Assembly (NCBI GenBank): GCA_900544225.1
Contig: UQUD01000012.1
Location: 1 to 28,230, forward strand
Source of the DNA: an uncultured Collinsella sp.
GTDB lineage: Bacteria > Actinomycetota > Coriobacteriia > Coriobacteriales > Coriobacteriaceae
Direction of reading: 5' to 3'
Length of the DNA stretch: 28,230 bases
Part shown: positions 15,480 through 24,068 of the stretch, one piece after another
Numbering within the stretch: position 1 is the first letter of the stretch
Layout: each line of letters begins with the position of its first letter
The notes under the pieces: model-generated
The model's database searches: none
What the model was told of the DNA's origin: nothing
Seen by the model: the letters and a program-made list of their open reading frames with translations, nothing else
Program-made: the position numbers and the translations under genes

Positions 15480-15493
15480 ACAGGCTCTCCTGT
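15480..15493 (-). promoter_or_regulatory. Short dyad in the capsule-control promoter region
   Basis: ACAGG-CTCT-CCTGT is a perfect 5-bp inverted repeat about 95 bases before the Wzz start codon. AT-rich bases around it (TTTACA on one side, TATAGA on the other, 19 apart on the minus strand) could be a promoter, which would place the dyad in the spacer, a typical repressor position. Weak. Confidence 0.3.
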
Positions 15494-15528
15494 AAAAATG
15501 TCGGAAGCAATCGTAAAATTGCACAACA

Positions 15529-15557
15529 ACGCCGCACCCGAAAGTCAAATGCGGCGT
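15529..15557 (-). terminator. Hairpin after the PhoR-like kinase gene
   Basis: ACGCCGCA (15529-15536) and TGCGGCGT (15550-15557) form a perfect 8-bp stem with a 13-base loop, 26 bases after the kinase stop. On the minus strand the following bases are TGTTGTGCAATTTT, a poor but partly U-rich tail. Confidence 0.55.
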
Positions 15558-15582
15558 CTACATCAATACCTATGTTGTATCG

Positions 15583-17007
15583 CTATGCGAATGGCTCGTC
15601 CTGCTGTATGGGAAACGTCACCGTAATGGTGGTTCCCACGCCCAACTCGCTCGACAGATCGAGCGTGGCGTGATGATACAGGGCCGCATGCTTGACAATG
15701 GCAAGCCCCAGACCGGTTCCGCCGCGCGCCTTGGACCTACTCTTGTCCACGCGATAGAACCGCTCAAATACCTTGCCCTGTTCTTCAGGCGCGATACCGA
15801 TTCCCGTGTCGGCGACCGCAAGGAACGGATGGCCTTCGTCGTTGGTGCCGCACTGCAGCGTAACCGTACCGCCAGGTCGATTGTAGCGGATGGCGTTGCT
15901 TGCCAGATTATAGATGAGCTCGTCAATCAAGCGCGACACGCCCTCGATGACCACAGGCTTGGTCTCATGACTTATCGTCACATTCGCCTGACGGGCGACC
16001 TGTTCAAGACGCTGCTCAACCGCGTAGATGGCACGCGAGAGCTCAATAGGCTCCGTGGACCCAATGGGCACCGCCTCGCCCTCAGTTGCACGCTCGGCCT
16101 CGTCCAAGTTAGACAGCGTAAGGATGTCGTTGACAAGCGCTGCCAAGCGGCCCGCCTCACGATAGATGCGACCGCCAAAGTTGCGCAGGTCGTCCTCGCC
16201 CTCGACCATGCCATTTGCGATGAGCTCGGCATAGCCCGAAATCGCCGTAAGCGGCGTCTTGAGCTCATGGGTGATATTCGCCGTGAACTCGCGGCGCATA
16301 CGATCGTTGTCCGCCAGCACCGCCATTTGGCGCTTGAGTTCCTGGCGCTGCGACTCGATACGCTCAAGCATGGGGACCATCTCGGCATAGGCGTGCTCAT
16401 AGCTACGGCGTGGGTGGTCCAAATCCACCTCTTGCAACGGCGCGATGATGGCACGGGACTCGCGGCGCGCCATAAAAAACGAGAGTACCGCGCCCGCTGC
16501 TGCGATAAGCAGCATCGGCGCCACCATCGACAGCAAAATCGCTGCAACGCCAGGCTGGGCCTGCGCCAAGCGGACAACCTGGCCGTTATCAAGGGCGATG
16601 GCGCGATACAGCATAATCTCGTCGAGCGTAGAGCTTGCGCGCTCCGCGGAACCCGAACCATTCTCAAAGGCCTCGATGACCTCGGGGCGATCGCCATGGT
16701 TGGGCAGTGTGGAAGGCGACGCCTCGTTGTCGTAGGCAACCGATCCATCCTTGTTAATCAGCGTGATGCGCAAGTCCTCGCGATCGAGGCTACGCAAGAA
16801 CGGGATGGGCTCCTGCTGCTCGTCGATGGCGGCAGCAATGAGCTCGGTTTCCTGCGCCAGATTGGCACTCGTGGCATCCGCCAAGGTGTTTTGCACAAAG
16901 AACGCACCCAGCACCGTAAACGCCACGATAACCGCCATGGCGCAGACAAAGATCGTCACAAAAACGCGGTGCGACAGCGTATGTTTTCCCTGGGGGGCGA
17001 AGACCAC
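15583..17007 (-). CDS. PhoR-like sensor histidine kinase
   Basis: Membrane sensor of a two-component system, 474 residues. Membrane segments at about 13-37 and 155-179 enclose an extracytoplasmic sensor domain of about 115 residues. The dimerisation helix has the phospho-accepting H247 in NITHELKTPLTAISGYAEL, the pattern of PhoR-type kinases. The catalytic domain shows the N box (ELIYNLASNAIRYN), G1 (VADTGIGIAPEEQ), the F box (FERFYRVDKSRS) and G2 (GGTGLGLAIVKH). The GTG start has GGAGGAG formed by the last Ser-Glu-Glu codons of the regulator gene, so the two are coupled. Position downstream of pstB suggests phosphate sensing. Confidence 0.9.
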   Translation of the reverse strand: MVFAPQGKHTLSHRVFVTIFVCAMAVIVAFTVLGAFFVQNTLADATSANLAQETELIAAAIDEQQEPIPFLRSLDREDLRITLINKDGSVAYDNEASPSTLPNHGDRPEVIEAFENGSGSAERASSTLDEIMLYRAIALDNGQVVRLAQAQPGVAAILLSMVAPMLLIAAAGAVLSFFMARRESRAIIAPLQEVDLDHPRRSYEHAYAEMVPMLERIESQRQELKRQMAVLADNDRMRREFTANITHELKTPLTAISGYAELIANGMVEGEDDLRNFGGRIYREAGRLAALVNDILTLSNLDEAERATEGEAVPIGSTEPIELSRAIYAVEQRLEQVARQANVTISHETKPVVIEGVSRLIDELIYNLASNAIRYNRPGGTVTLQCGTNDEGHPFLAVADTGIGIAPEEQGKVFERFYRVDKSRSKARGGTGLGLAIVKHAALYHHATLDLSSELGVGTTITVTFPIQQDEPFA

Positions 17008-17010
17008 GGG

Positions 17011-17739
17011 TTACTCCTCCGATGCGGTGGCCGCGGTGACGTCACCTTCGGCACCATCACCGGCAGAAGGCTCGGCCAAGCGGTAGCCCACGCCGCGCAC
17101 GGTCTCGATGGCGCTGGCATGCTCGCCCAGTTTTTGGCGAAGCGTCTGCACGTGCACGTCAACGGTGCGCGAACCGCCGTCGAAGTCCCAGCCCCACACG
17201 CTCTGCAGCAACGACTCGCGGGTAAAAACCACGCCGGGCTTGCGCATGAGGTACTCGAGCAGGTCGAACTCGCGCAGGGTGAGCTTAAGCGGCTCGCCGG
17301 CAACGGTCACCTCGCGATGGCTGGGCGAGAGCACGATGTCGCCCACGCTGAGCACATCGCTCGCCTGCTTGACCATTCCGCCGCGACGCAGCAGTGCGCG
17401 GCAGCGGCTCGCAAGCTCCATGAGCGAGAAGGGTTTAGTCAGGTAATCGTCGGCACCGCCATCGAGCGCCATCACCTTGTCGAGCTCGGTGTCCTTGGCG
17501 GTAAGCATCATGATGGGCACCGTCGCCGTCAGGCGGTCGGCGCGGAGGCGGCGCATAATCGCCAAACCATCGGTATCGGGCAGCATGATATCGAGCAGCA
17601 CAGCATCGGGCACCCGTCGCGCCACGGCAGCCTTAAACTCACCGTCGCACGAAAAGCCTTCGGCCTCGATCCCCTGCTTGCGCAGCGCATAGACCGTCAA
17701 ATCCCTGATGTTGTCATCGTCCTCGACGTAATAGATCAT
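17011..17739 (-). CDS. PhoB/RegX3-like response regulator
   Basis: Two-domain DNA-binding regulator, about 242 residues. The receiver domain has the acidic pair VEDDDN (5-10), phospho-acceptor D50 in LLDIMLPDTDG, MLTAKD and the conserved lysine in KPFS. The OmpR-type winged helix contains REFDLLEYLMRKPGVVFTRE, the recognition-helix region SRTVDVHVQTLRQKLG and the GVGYRL wing. I chose the ATG at 17739 (AAAGGGG six bases upstream), which starts right at the first beta strand; an ATG 24 bases earlier is less likely. It lies between pstB and the PhoR-like kinase on the same strand. The last 20 residues are an acidic, Ala-rich tail. Confidence 0.92.
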   Translation of the reverse strand: MIYYVEDDDNIRDLTVYALRKQGIEAEGFSCDGEFKAAVARRVPDAVLLDIMLPDTDGLAIMRRLRADRLTATVPIMMLTAKDTELDKVMALDGGADDYLTKPFSLMELASRCRALLRRGGMVKQASDVLSVGDIVLSPSHREVTVAGEPLKLTLREFDLLEYLMRKPGVVFTRESLLQSVWGWDFDGGSRTVDVHVQTLRQKLGEHASAIETVRGVGYRLAEPSAGDGAEGDVTAATASEE

Positions 17740-17779
17740 GTTGAACCCCTTTGCGGCCGGCATGACCGCATCTTAACCC

Positions 17780-17793
17780 TAAAGGTACCTTTA
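17780..17793. promoter_or_regulatory. 14-bp perfect palindrome between pstB and the response regulator
   Basis: TAAAGGTACCTTTA lies in the 64-base gap between the pstB stop codon and the regulator start. It is too short and lacks a U-run for a terminator, so a protein-binding site is plausible. It does not look like the GTTCACC repeats reported for actinobacterial PhoP/RegX3 sites. Confidence 0.4.
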
Positions 17794-17803
17794 CTAGATG
17801 GTA

Positions 17804-18679
<876 letters not shown>

Positions 18680-18782
18680 ACCGCATACCTCCACATCGAT
18701 ATCAATTCAGCAGTATCGATAGTAGGAATCGCGGCTCATATGCACGTGAGCGCATTGTCAAGTGTTTGTAAGGGCACACTGG

Positions 18783-20021
18783 CTATGCGGCGGGCAGCTC
18801 GATGGTGAATATCGTGTGTTCGGGCGTCGATTCACATGCAACGGTACCGCCGTGCGCGCATACAATCTCCTTGGCGATGGCAAGCCCCAGTCCAGCGCCG
18901 CCGCGATTGGTCGCACGCGCCGCATCCAGGCGATAGAACTTCTCAAAGATCACCTTGAGCTTTGCCTCAGGGATGGGATCGCCCTGATTGATAAAGCGCA
19001 CGCGCACGCCACCGCCGTCCCGGCGTCTGGCCTCGATCGTGATGGTCGAGCCCTCATAGCTATAGGCAACGGCGTTTTTCATGATGTTGTTGAACACGCG
19101 AGCCATCTTGTCGCCATCCACGAGCACCGTCAGGTCCTCGCGAATATCAACTTGGGCTTCCTTATGCTGCTCGTTGAGGATGGGATAGAACTCGTCAGCC
19201 ACCTGAGCCAGCAGCAACCCCAGATCAACATAGCCGCGCGTGAGCACGATATCGTGGAAGTCAAAGCGCGTGATATCGAAGAACTCTTCGATGAGTGCAT
19301 CGAGCCGGTGCGCCTTGTCGAGCGCCACGCCCGTAAAGTGCGCACGTTGCTCAACCGGCAGCTCGGGAGCCTCTTGCAGCAGCGAAAGATAGCCCACCAC
19401 ACTGGCAAGCGGGGTGCGTAGGTCATGTGCCAAGTACGTGACCAAATCGTCCTTGCGATGAGACTCGTCACGCAGAGCTTGCTGCACCTTGTGCTCACGG
19501 TCACGCACGCGGTTAAGGGCGCCCTCGACCTCCAAGAAGTCGCCGTCAATGTTGTCCCAGGTGTCGGGGTGATCGATCAGGCGATCTTGAATACGAGCGG
19601 CCAGCACACAATCGGCATGCTGCTCGCCCTGCTCGTAGCCCTGGTAGTACAGGGCGCGGCCGCACAAGAACAGCACGCACACGGCAAGCGCCAGCACAAA
19701 GCCAAGCATGTTGAATACAAAGCCGGCATCGAACAGCACCGGCCCTTCAATGCCGCCGAGCGCCATGGCGCCAATCGCCAACGTCATGGCCCACGCGGCG
19801 CCGCCAATCACCACGCAGCGGCGAACGATCTCAAATCGATCGATCAGCAAAAAGCCGATAAGCAGCACCGCCAAGATTCCGGCGATGTTATCGATGCCAA
19901 TCAGCAGCAGGCTCAGCAAAAAGAGCAGCACCGTTGCAAGCGCGCGGTTGTCGACGACCGACCTCACGTATTCAAAGAGTCGATCGGGCACCTCGAATGC
20001 CTGCCTATCGTCTTTTGTCAT
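18783..20021 (-). CDS. VanS-like sensor histidine kinase
   Basis: Membrane sensor kinase, about 412 residues, with four hydrophobic segments in the N-terminal third (about 28-42, 46-61, 70-90, 101-121) and almost no external domain, then a helical linker and HisKA with H199 in AHDLRTPLASVVGYLSLL. The catalytic domain has VFNNIMKNAVAYS, RFINQGDPIPEAKLKVIFEKFYRLD and GGAGLGLAIAKEIVCAHGG, close in pattern to VanS kinases, including the lack of a classic DxGxG in the G1 box. ATG at 20021 is chosen because GGGG lies at normal distance; a GTG six bases upstream is too close. It is 25 bases downstream of the regulator gene. Confidence 0.88.
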   Translation of the reverse strand: MTKDDRQAFEVPDRLFEYVRSVVDNRALATVLLFLLSLLLIGIDNIAGILAVLLIGFLLIDRFEIVRRCVVIGGAAWAMTLAIGAMALGGIEGPVLFDAGFVFNMLGFVLALAVCVLFLCGRALYYQGYEQGEQHADCVLAARIQDRLIDHPDTWDNIDGDFLEVEGALNRVRDREHKVQQALRDESHRKDDLVTYLAHDLRTPLASVVGYLSLLQEAPELPVEQRAHFTGVALDKAHRLDALIEEFFDITRFDFHDIVLTRGYVDLGLLLAQVADEFYPILNEQHKEAQVDIREDLTVLVDGDKMARVFNNIMKNAVAYSYEGSTITIEARRRDGGGVRVRFINQGDPIPEAKLKVIFEKFYRLDAARATNRGGAGLGLAIAKEIVCAHGGTVACESTPEHTIFTIELPAA

Positions 20022-20046
20022 ATCCACTTCCCCACCATCAAAGGCG

Positions 20047-20742
20047 CTATTCGATTATGTAGCCGACGCCCCAGACGTTTTTGATAAAGCGCGGCTTTTG
20101 TGCGTCGTCGCCGATCTTTTCGCGCAGGTGGCGAATGTGCACCATCACCGTATTGTTGGAGCCGGGCATAAAGTCCTCGTTCCACACCGCGCGGAACAGG
20201 TCCTCCACGGCCGCCACGCTGCCGCGATGCTCGACCAGATACAGCAAGATGGAATACTCGATGGGCGTGAGGCGAACCGGTGAACCGTCCACCGTTACGG
20301 AACGAGCATCGCGGTTGATCTCCAGGCCGTCGAGCTGAATGGTCGGCGACTCGGCCGCCTGTGCACGGCTACCGTAGCTGGTGTAGCGGCGAAGTTGAGC
20401 GTGCACGCGCGCGATGAGCTCCAGCGGACGGAACGGCTTAACCACGTAATCGTCCGCGCCAAGCGAAAGGCCCTCGATCTTGTCTTGCTGGGCATCGCGC
20501 GCCGTCAGCATGATCACGGGATAGGTATGGCTGGAACGGATTGTACGCAGCAGCTCAAACCCATCGATATCGGGCAGCATGACATCAAGCAGCGCCAGAT
20601 CGAACTCCTGCTCCAAGATTGCCTTGGCGGCATCGGCCCCGCTATAGGCAATCTGGACATCAAAGCCCTCTTTTGTAAGGTAGATACCAACCAAGTCGGC
20701 GATGGCCTTTTCGTCATCAACTACCAAAATGCGCTCGTTCAT
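20047..20742 (-). CDS. VanR-like response regulator
   Basis: OmpR-family regulator of 231 residues. Receiver: ILVVDDEKAIADLVGIYL (5-22), phospho-acceptor D53 in LLDVMLPDIDG, the segment HTYPVIMLTARD and GADDYVVKPFRPLELIARVHAQLRRY, all very similar to VanR regulators. Winged helix: LTPIEYSILLYLVEHRGSV, NNTVMVHIRHLREKIG, and FIKNVWGVGYIIE. AGAGGAG stands five bases before the ATG. It is encoded divergently from the D,D-carboxypeptidase gene with about 200 bases between start codons, so it may control that gene. No vanHAX ligase genes are in view, so glycopeptide resistance itself is not implied. Confidence 0.9.
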   Translation of the reverse strand: MNERILVVDDEKAIADLVGIYLTKEGFDVQIAYSGADAAKAILEQEFDLALLDVMLPDIDGFELLRTIRSSHTYPVIMLTARDAQQDKIEGLSLGADDYVVKPFRPLELIARVHAQLRRYTSYGSRAQAAESPTIQLDGLEINRDARSVTVDGSPVRLTPIEYSILLYLVEHRGSVAAVEDLFRAVWNEDFMPGSNNTVMVHIRHLREKIGDDAQKPRFIKNVWGVGYIIE

Positions 20743-20894
20743 GCGTGCTCCTCTCGCGCTCCATTATGCCCGAGGCGACGCATGCCACACACAACAAGCG
20801 TGGGTGATTAAGTCGGCCTTAAGCACCCTTGTGCCCGTTCGGGCGCGGATGTGGGCCACGCACGCACGCGATGATCGCCGACGCCGGCAAACGA

Positions 20895-20900
20895 TATACT
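20895..20900 (+). promoter_or_regulatory. Probable -10 box of the carboxypeptidase gene
   Basis: TATACT, 39 bases before the chosen GTG start. No good -35 box is seen, as expected if a regulator such as the divergent VanR-like protein activates it. Its position also argues against translation starts located upstream of 20900. Confidence 0.5.
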
Positions 20901-20939
20901 CTAGTTCCAGAAGAGACCATCCCGTCGAAAGCGAAATCC

Positions 20940-22280
20940 GTGAAGTCCCTCACCCCTTTTGCAAAGCGCTCAGCCCAGCTTGCCGCCAGCTTTGTCTGCG
21001 CTATCGCCCTTGCCGCTGGCGTGCCCACCGTCGCCGGCGCCCAAGTGCTCACGACCGACAATGTTTGCGGCAAAACCGCCGATGCGCGCGGCATCACGGC
21101 CGAAAACCTGCCCGATATCGATGCGACCAATGCCCTCGTCATGGGCAAAGACGGCACCGTCTACTATGGGCGCGGCGCCGATGAGCAGGTCAAGATTGCC
21201 TCGATCACCAAGGTCATGACCGCAATCCTAACCGTCGAGAATTGCAAGATGGACGAGAAGGTCACGGTGAGCAACGCCGCAGCCACCGTGGGCAATTCGA
21301 CCGCCGGCTTGCTCGAAGGCGACGAGCTTACCGTGGAGCAGGCGCTGCGCGGCCTGATGATTCCCTCGGGCAACGACGCCGCCATCGTGCTCGCCGAATA
21401 TGTGGGCAAGAAGATCGACCCTAAGACCAAAGACGCCGAGGCCACATTTGTGAAGGCCATGAACGAGCGCGCTAAGAAGCTCGGCTGTACCGGTACGCTT
21501 TTTGAAAACCCGCATGGTCTGGACTTTGATGAGTGGGCTGGCGATATGCACTCAACCGCACATGACGTGGCGCTGATGATGCAGGAGGCCATGAAAAACG
21601 ACACGATCCGCGAGGTCGTAGCGAGCGAGGATTCCTGGATCGAGGTCACGGGCGCCGACGGCACCGACCATTCGCATTCCATGGACACGCATAACTATTT
21701 GCTGGGCCAAGATGGCAACATCGGTGGCAAAACCGGCACCACCGACGATGCGGGCTATTGCTTTACGGGTGCCTACAACCGCGATGGCGACGAGATCTAC
21801 ACCGTCGTTTTGAACTCCACCACCACCGACCAGCGCTTTACCGATACCGCAACCCTCGCCAATTGGTACTACGGTCACAAGGTGACGGTCGCAATCGCCA
21901 ACACGCAGGAAAAGACCGCCAACGGCAACCCGCTTATGGCACGCATTAGCCAGACAGATTGGACGGACAAGACGATCGACGCTACGCTCGCCGACCCCAC
22001 GGCGCAAGCGACCGTGTTTTCCCTTGCCGGCGAGGTGACCGAAAAGGTTAGCTACGACGATCTTTCGGGCACGGTGCATGTGGGCGACAAGGTGGGCAGC
22101 GTTACGCTCAAGCAGGACGGCACCAAAATCGCCGTTATGGACCTGGTTGCCGACGAGGAAGGCGCAGGGCCGAATCCCATTGAATGGATACTCGTGAAGC
22201 TCGATCGCTTGGGCCGCCGCATCGACAATCACCCGCTCACAGCCGAGAGCGAGATCGTAGCCAAGGCGCCCGAGGTGTAG
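20940..22280 (+). CDS. Secreted D-alanyl-D-alanine carboxypeptidase, S11 family (DacA/PBP5-like)
   Basis: Removes the terminal D-Ala from peptidoglycan pentapeptides outside the membrane. About 446 residues from the GTG at 20940. A signal peptide is clear: KSLTPFAKR, hydrophobic core to about residue 30, cleavage after AGA (34/35). Active-site motifs are S88-x-x-K91 in ASITKVM, S143-G-N in IPSGNDAAI, and K264-T-G in GGKTGTTDD. The C-terminal domain is beta-rich, ending in an amphipathic stretch (IEWILVKLDRLGRRID) that could hold it to the membrane. Longer upstream in-frame starts would lie above the probable -10 box and spoil the signal peptide. It is the only plus-strand gene here, divergent from the VanRS-like pair. 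Confidence 0.93.
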   Translation: MKSLTPFAKRSAQLAASFVCAIALAAGVPTVAGAQVLTTDNVCGKTADARGITAENLPDIDATNALVMGKDGTVYYGRGADEQVKIASITKVMTAILTVENCKMDEKVTVSNAAATVGNSTAGLLEGDELTVEQALRGLMIPSGNDAAIVLAEYVGKKIDPKTKDAEATFVKAMNERAKKLGCTGTLFENPHGLDFDEWAGDMHSTAHDVALMMQEAMKNDTIREVVASEDSWIEVTGADGTDHSHSMDTHNYLLGQDGNIGGKTGTTDDAGYCFTGAYNRDGDEIYTVVLNSTTTDQRFTDTATLANWYYGHKVTVAIANTQEKTANGNPLMARISQTDWTDKTIDATLADPTAQATVFSLAGEVTEKVSYDDLSGTVHVGDKVGSVTLKQDGTKIAVMDLVADEEGAGPNPIEWILVKLDRLGRRIDNHPLTAESEIVAKAPEV

Positions 22281-22309
22281 GGCTGGGGGAACATTACATT
22301 TGAGATTGG

Positions 22310-22336
22310 AGAGGCGTCCAACGGGCGCCTCTTTTT
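22310..22336 (+). terminator. Rho-independent terminator of the carboxypeptidase gene
   Basis: AGAGGCGTCC (22310-22319) pairs with GGGCGCCTCT (22323-22332), one U-G pair, around a three-base loop, followed by TTTT. It begins 29 bases after the stop codon. Confidence 0.92.
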
Positions 22337-22440
22337 GAATACCTCTTAAACGGGATGCGTCAGAATCACCAAAGCGACATTGCTAGCCGTTTACCTTCGC
22401 TGTGTCTTTTCGGACCTTGAAAACGGGTCCACCGGGCATG

Positions 22441-23592
22441 CTAGTAGATCCTTTCGACCTCCTTGGTCAAGGCCCTGAAAAGATCCCCAGCTGAGGGGTC
22501 TGCCCCAGGACACAGCGATTGCCAGGCACCCGTTTCTCCGATGGTGCCCGCACTCGTCATAACAAGATCGTCGCTCCGCCTGCGAATGGAGACACTAACG
22601 GAGCGGCCATTATGGAACCCATGGATATCGACTTTATTTATGCGCCCATCAGCTAGATAACTAATCATGACATTGATGCTGTCACCATACTCCGGCAATT
22701 CGAAGCCGTGGGAATCCATCAATAGCTTCACGTCCTGATGGTAAATGCGGGCCTCGACGACATTCTTGGGCATCTTCCCCGTCTTTGTTGGAGAGCAAAA
22801 GCTGATGCTTGGCTCCTCTTCGCTCATGCCTCGGTCAAACCTAAGCATGCACGGGCATACCGACTCAATGGTTCGCAAGGCGTCCGCCGCGACCTTTTCC
22901 TCGGTAAACATCTCCACGTCGATGCCGTTTTCTTCCATATAGGCACGGTTTTTACGTTGAAGCTCTAGCCGAGCCGCAGCCTCCCCATCTCCACGCTGTT
23001 CCCAATTTCCGGAGTCGGCGACATTTCGATCGAATGTAGAATCAACGGAACATGGCGCTTGCTGTTGAGTCTGATCACTGTCGCCGAGACGCCTTAGCTC
23101 GGAGCGTCTCATCAGTAGTGTCACAATATCAAACAGCCAACCAAATCCAAAAAGGCCAAAGGTAAAGAGATATAGAAAGAAGCTACCCCACATCCGTGCA
23201 TACGCCCTATGAGCGCCCGACCACCCAAGAAGGAAGCATAGCAAAAGCGCCTTGTTTGCCCTGTCAACCGACGTAATCTCTCGAGTGAGAGATTTCTGTT
23301 CAGGCTTCGCCAAAGGTGTAATTTCATGCGATGAAACAGTAATTGAGGACGTCCTTGACGCCGAGCTCCGAGCGCCTGATTTAGCAACGGCGCGAGCGAC
23401 ATCCCCAACTCCGACGGTCGTTCTGCTGTATACGGCATTGTAAGCAGCCTTCTTCGGATTTTTGATCCACCCCATGCCCTTCTTACCATAGCCGGGGATT
23501 ATCGCCCGCTTTACCGCGCGCTTCGCTCTGCCGGTCGTTCTTGCCTTGAGTGATGTCTTTAGATTCGGCTTACGCAGCCCGACCTTTACCAT
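22441..23592 (-). CDS. TM2-domain protein of unknown function
   Basis: About 383 residues. The N-terminal 60 residues are very basic, with GYGKKGMGWIKNPKKAAYNAVYSRTT (about 34-59), a segment seen in front of TM2 domains in other gut bacteria. Residues 112-165 form the TM2 domain: two membrane helices with NKALLLCFLLGWSGAHRAYARMW and a Phe/Leu/Gly-rich second helix. The C-terminal 200 residues are soluble and predicted cytoplasmic, with no motif I recognise; they include a possible beta-rich segment from about 260 to 360. ATG at 23592 is chosen because TGGAG stands seven bases upstream. Codon use is less GC-biased than in its neighbours, and it lies next to a tRNA gene, so it may be an acquired gene. 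Function is unknown. Confidence 0.7.
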   Translation of the reverse strand: MVKVGLRKPNLKTSLKARTTGRAKRAVKRAIIPGYGKKGMGWIKNPKKAAYNAVYSRTTVGVGDVARAVAKSGARSSASRTSSITVSSHEITPLAKPEQKSLTREITSVDRANKALLLCFLLGWSGAHRAYARMWGSFFLYLFTFGLFGFGWLFDIVTLLMRRSELRRLGDSDQTQQQAPCSVDSTFDRNVADSGNWEQRGDGEAAARLELQRKNRAYMEENGIDVEMFTEEKVAADALRTIESVCPCMLRFDRGMSEEEPSISFCSPTKTGKMPKNVVEARIYHQDVKLLMDSHGFELPEYGDSINVMISYLADGRINKVDIHGFHNGRSVSVSIRRRSDDLVMTSAGTIGETGAWQSLCPGADPSAGDLFRALTKEVERIY

Positions 23593-23728
23593 ATTTCTAC
23601 TCCATCCCCTCGGAACCCCACACCGGGGTGCACGAGCACGCCTGGGTCTCCCCGTTTTCAAGCGCCCCGTGTTTGCCTAATGTTCACGCCCTTTCGGACT
23701 CTAATCCCCAGCTGCCATTCTTGATAAT

Positions 23729-23754
23729 AAAAAAGGGCCCCAAATGGGACCCTT
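23729..23754 (-). terminator. Rho-independent terminator of tRNA-Ser
   Basis: AAGGGCCCC (23733-23741) and GGGACCCTT (23746-23754) form a 9-bp stem that is complete on the minus strand with one U-G pair, followed by TTTTTTATTATC. It begins 15 bases after the tRNA 3' end. Confidence 0.9.
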
Positions 23755-23768
23755 CTTCAAAGTCATAC

Positions 23769-23859
23769 TGGCGGAGAGCTGGGGATTCGAACCCCAGATG
23801 CCCTTTTGGGGCATACTCGCTTAGCAGGCGAGCACCTTCGGCCTCTCGGTCAGCTCTCC
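23769..23859 (-). tRNA. tRNA-Ser(GCT)
   Basis: 91 bases including an encoded CCA. Acceptor GGAGAGC pairs with GCTCTCC, discriminator G, then CCA. The anticodon loop reads CTGCTAA with anticodon GCT (plus-strand 23823-23825) for AGC/AGU. A long variable arm (TATGCCCCAAAAGGGCA) marks it as class II. The T arm has GGTTCGAATCC. Confidence 0.97.
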
Positions 23860-23873
23860 GTAACAGCCGTTCT

Positions 23874-23902
23874 ATAGTAACCAAACAGCCGAAGTTGGGC
23901 AA
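23874..23902 (-). promoter_or_regulatory. Promoter of tRNA-Ser
   Basis: TTGCCC (23897-23902) and TACTAT (23874-23879) with a 17-base spacer on the minus strand, 15 bases before the tRNA 5' end. Confidence 0.75.
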
Positions 23903-23964
23903 GGGGAATTTTGAGGCGTTTCCTCTTTTACCTCTCTTTTACCAGTAAACGTCTCAGTCAATCA

Positions 23965-24019
23965 TCTCAACCTGTAACATCTGCAGGCCGTAATCCCCTC
24001 CAGATGTTACAGGTTGAGA
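23965..24019. repeat. Perfect 19-bp inverted repeat
   Basis: TCTCAACCTGTAACATCTG (23965-23983) and its exact reverse complement (24001-24019) are separated by 17 bases. It lies 50 bases after the stop codon of the ATPase and about 105 bases before the tRNA-Ser 5' end. No U-run follows on either strand, so it is not a standard terminator. A recombination site, a protein-binding dyad or a small mobile palindrome are all possible. Confidence 0.75.
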
Positions 24020-24068
24020 CAAAGATACAAGGACGGCCCCAGCGACAGCGCGGACAGCCCATTCTTTA

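Noticed and set aside
18756..18761. Perfect TTGACA as -35 box of pstB on the minus strand
   Set aside because: No acceptable -10 box lies 16-18 bases downstream; the best candidate is at 13-14 bases.
22337..22440. Weak GGACC/GGTCC hairpin between convergent genes as terminator of the TM2 gene
   Set aside because: Only 5 bp with a 9-base loop and no U-run on the minus strand; nothing else is seen in this gap.
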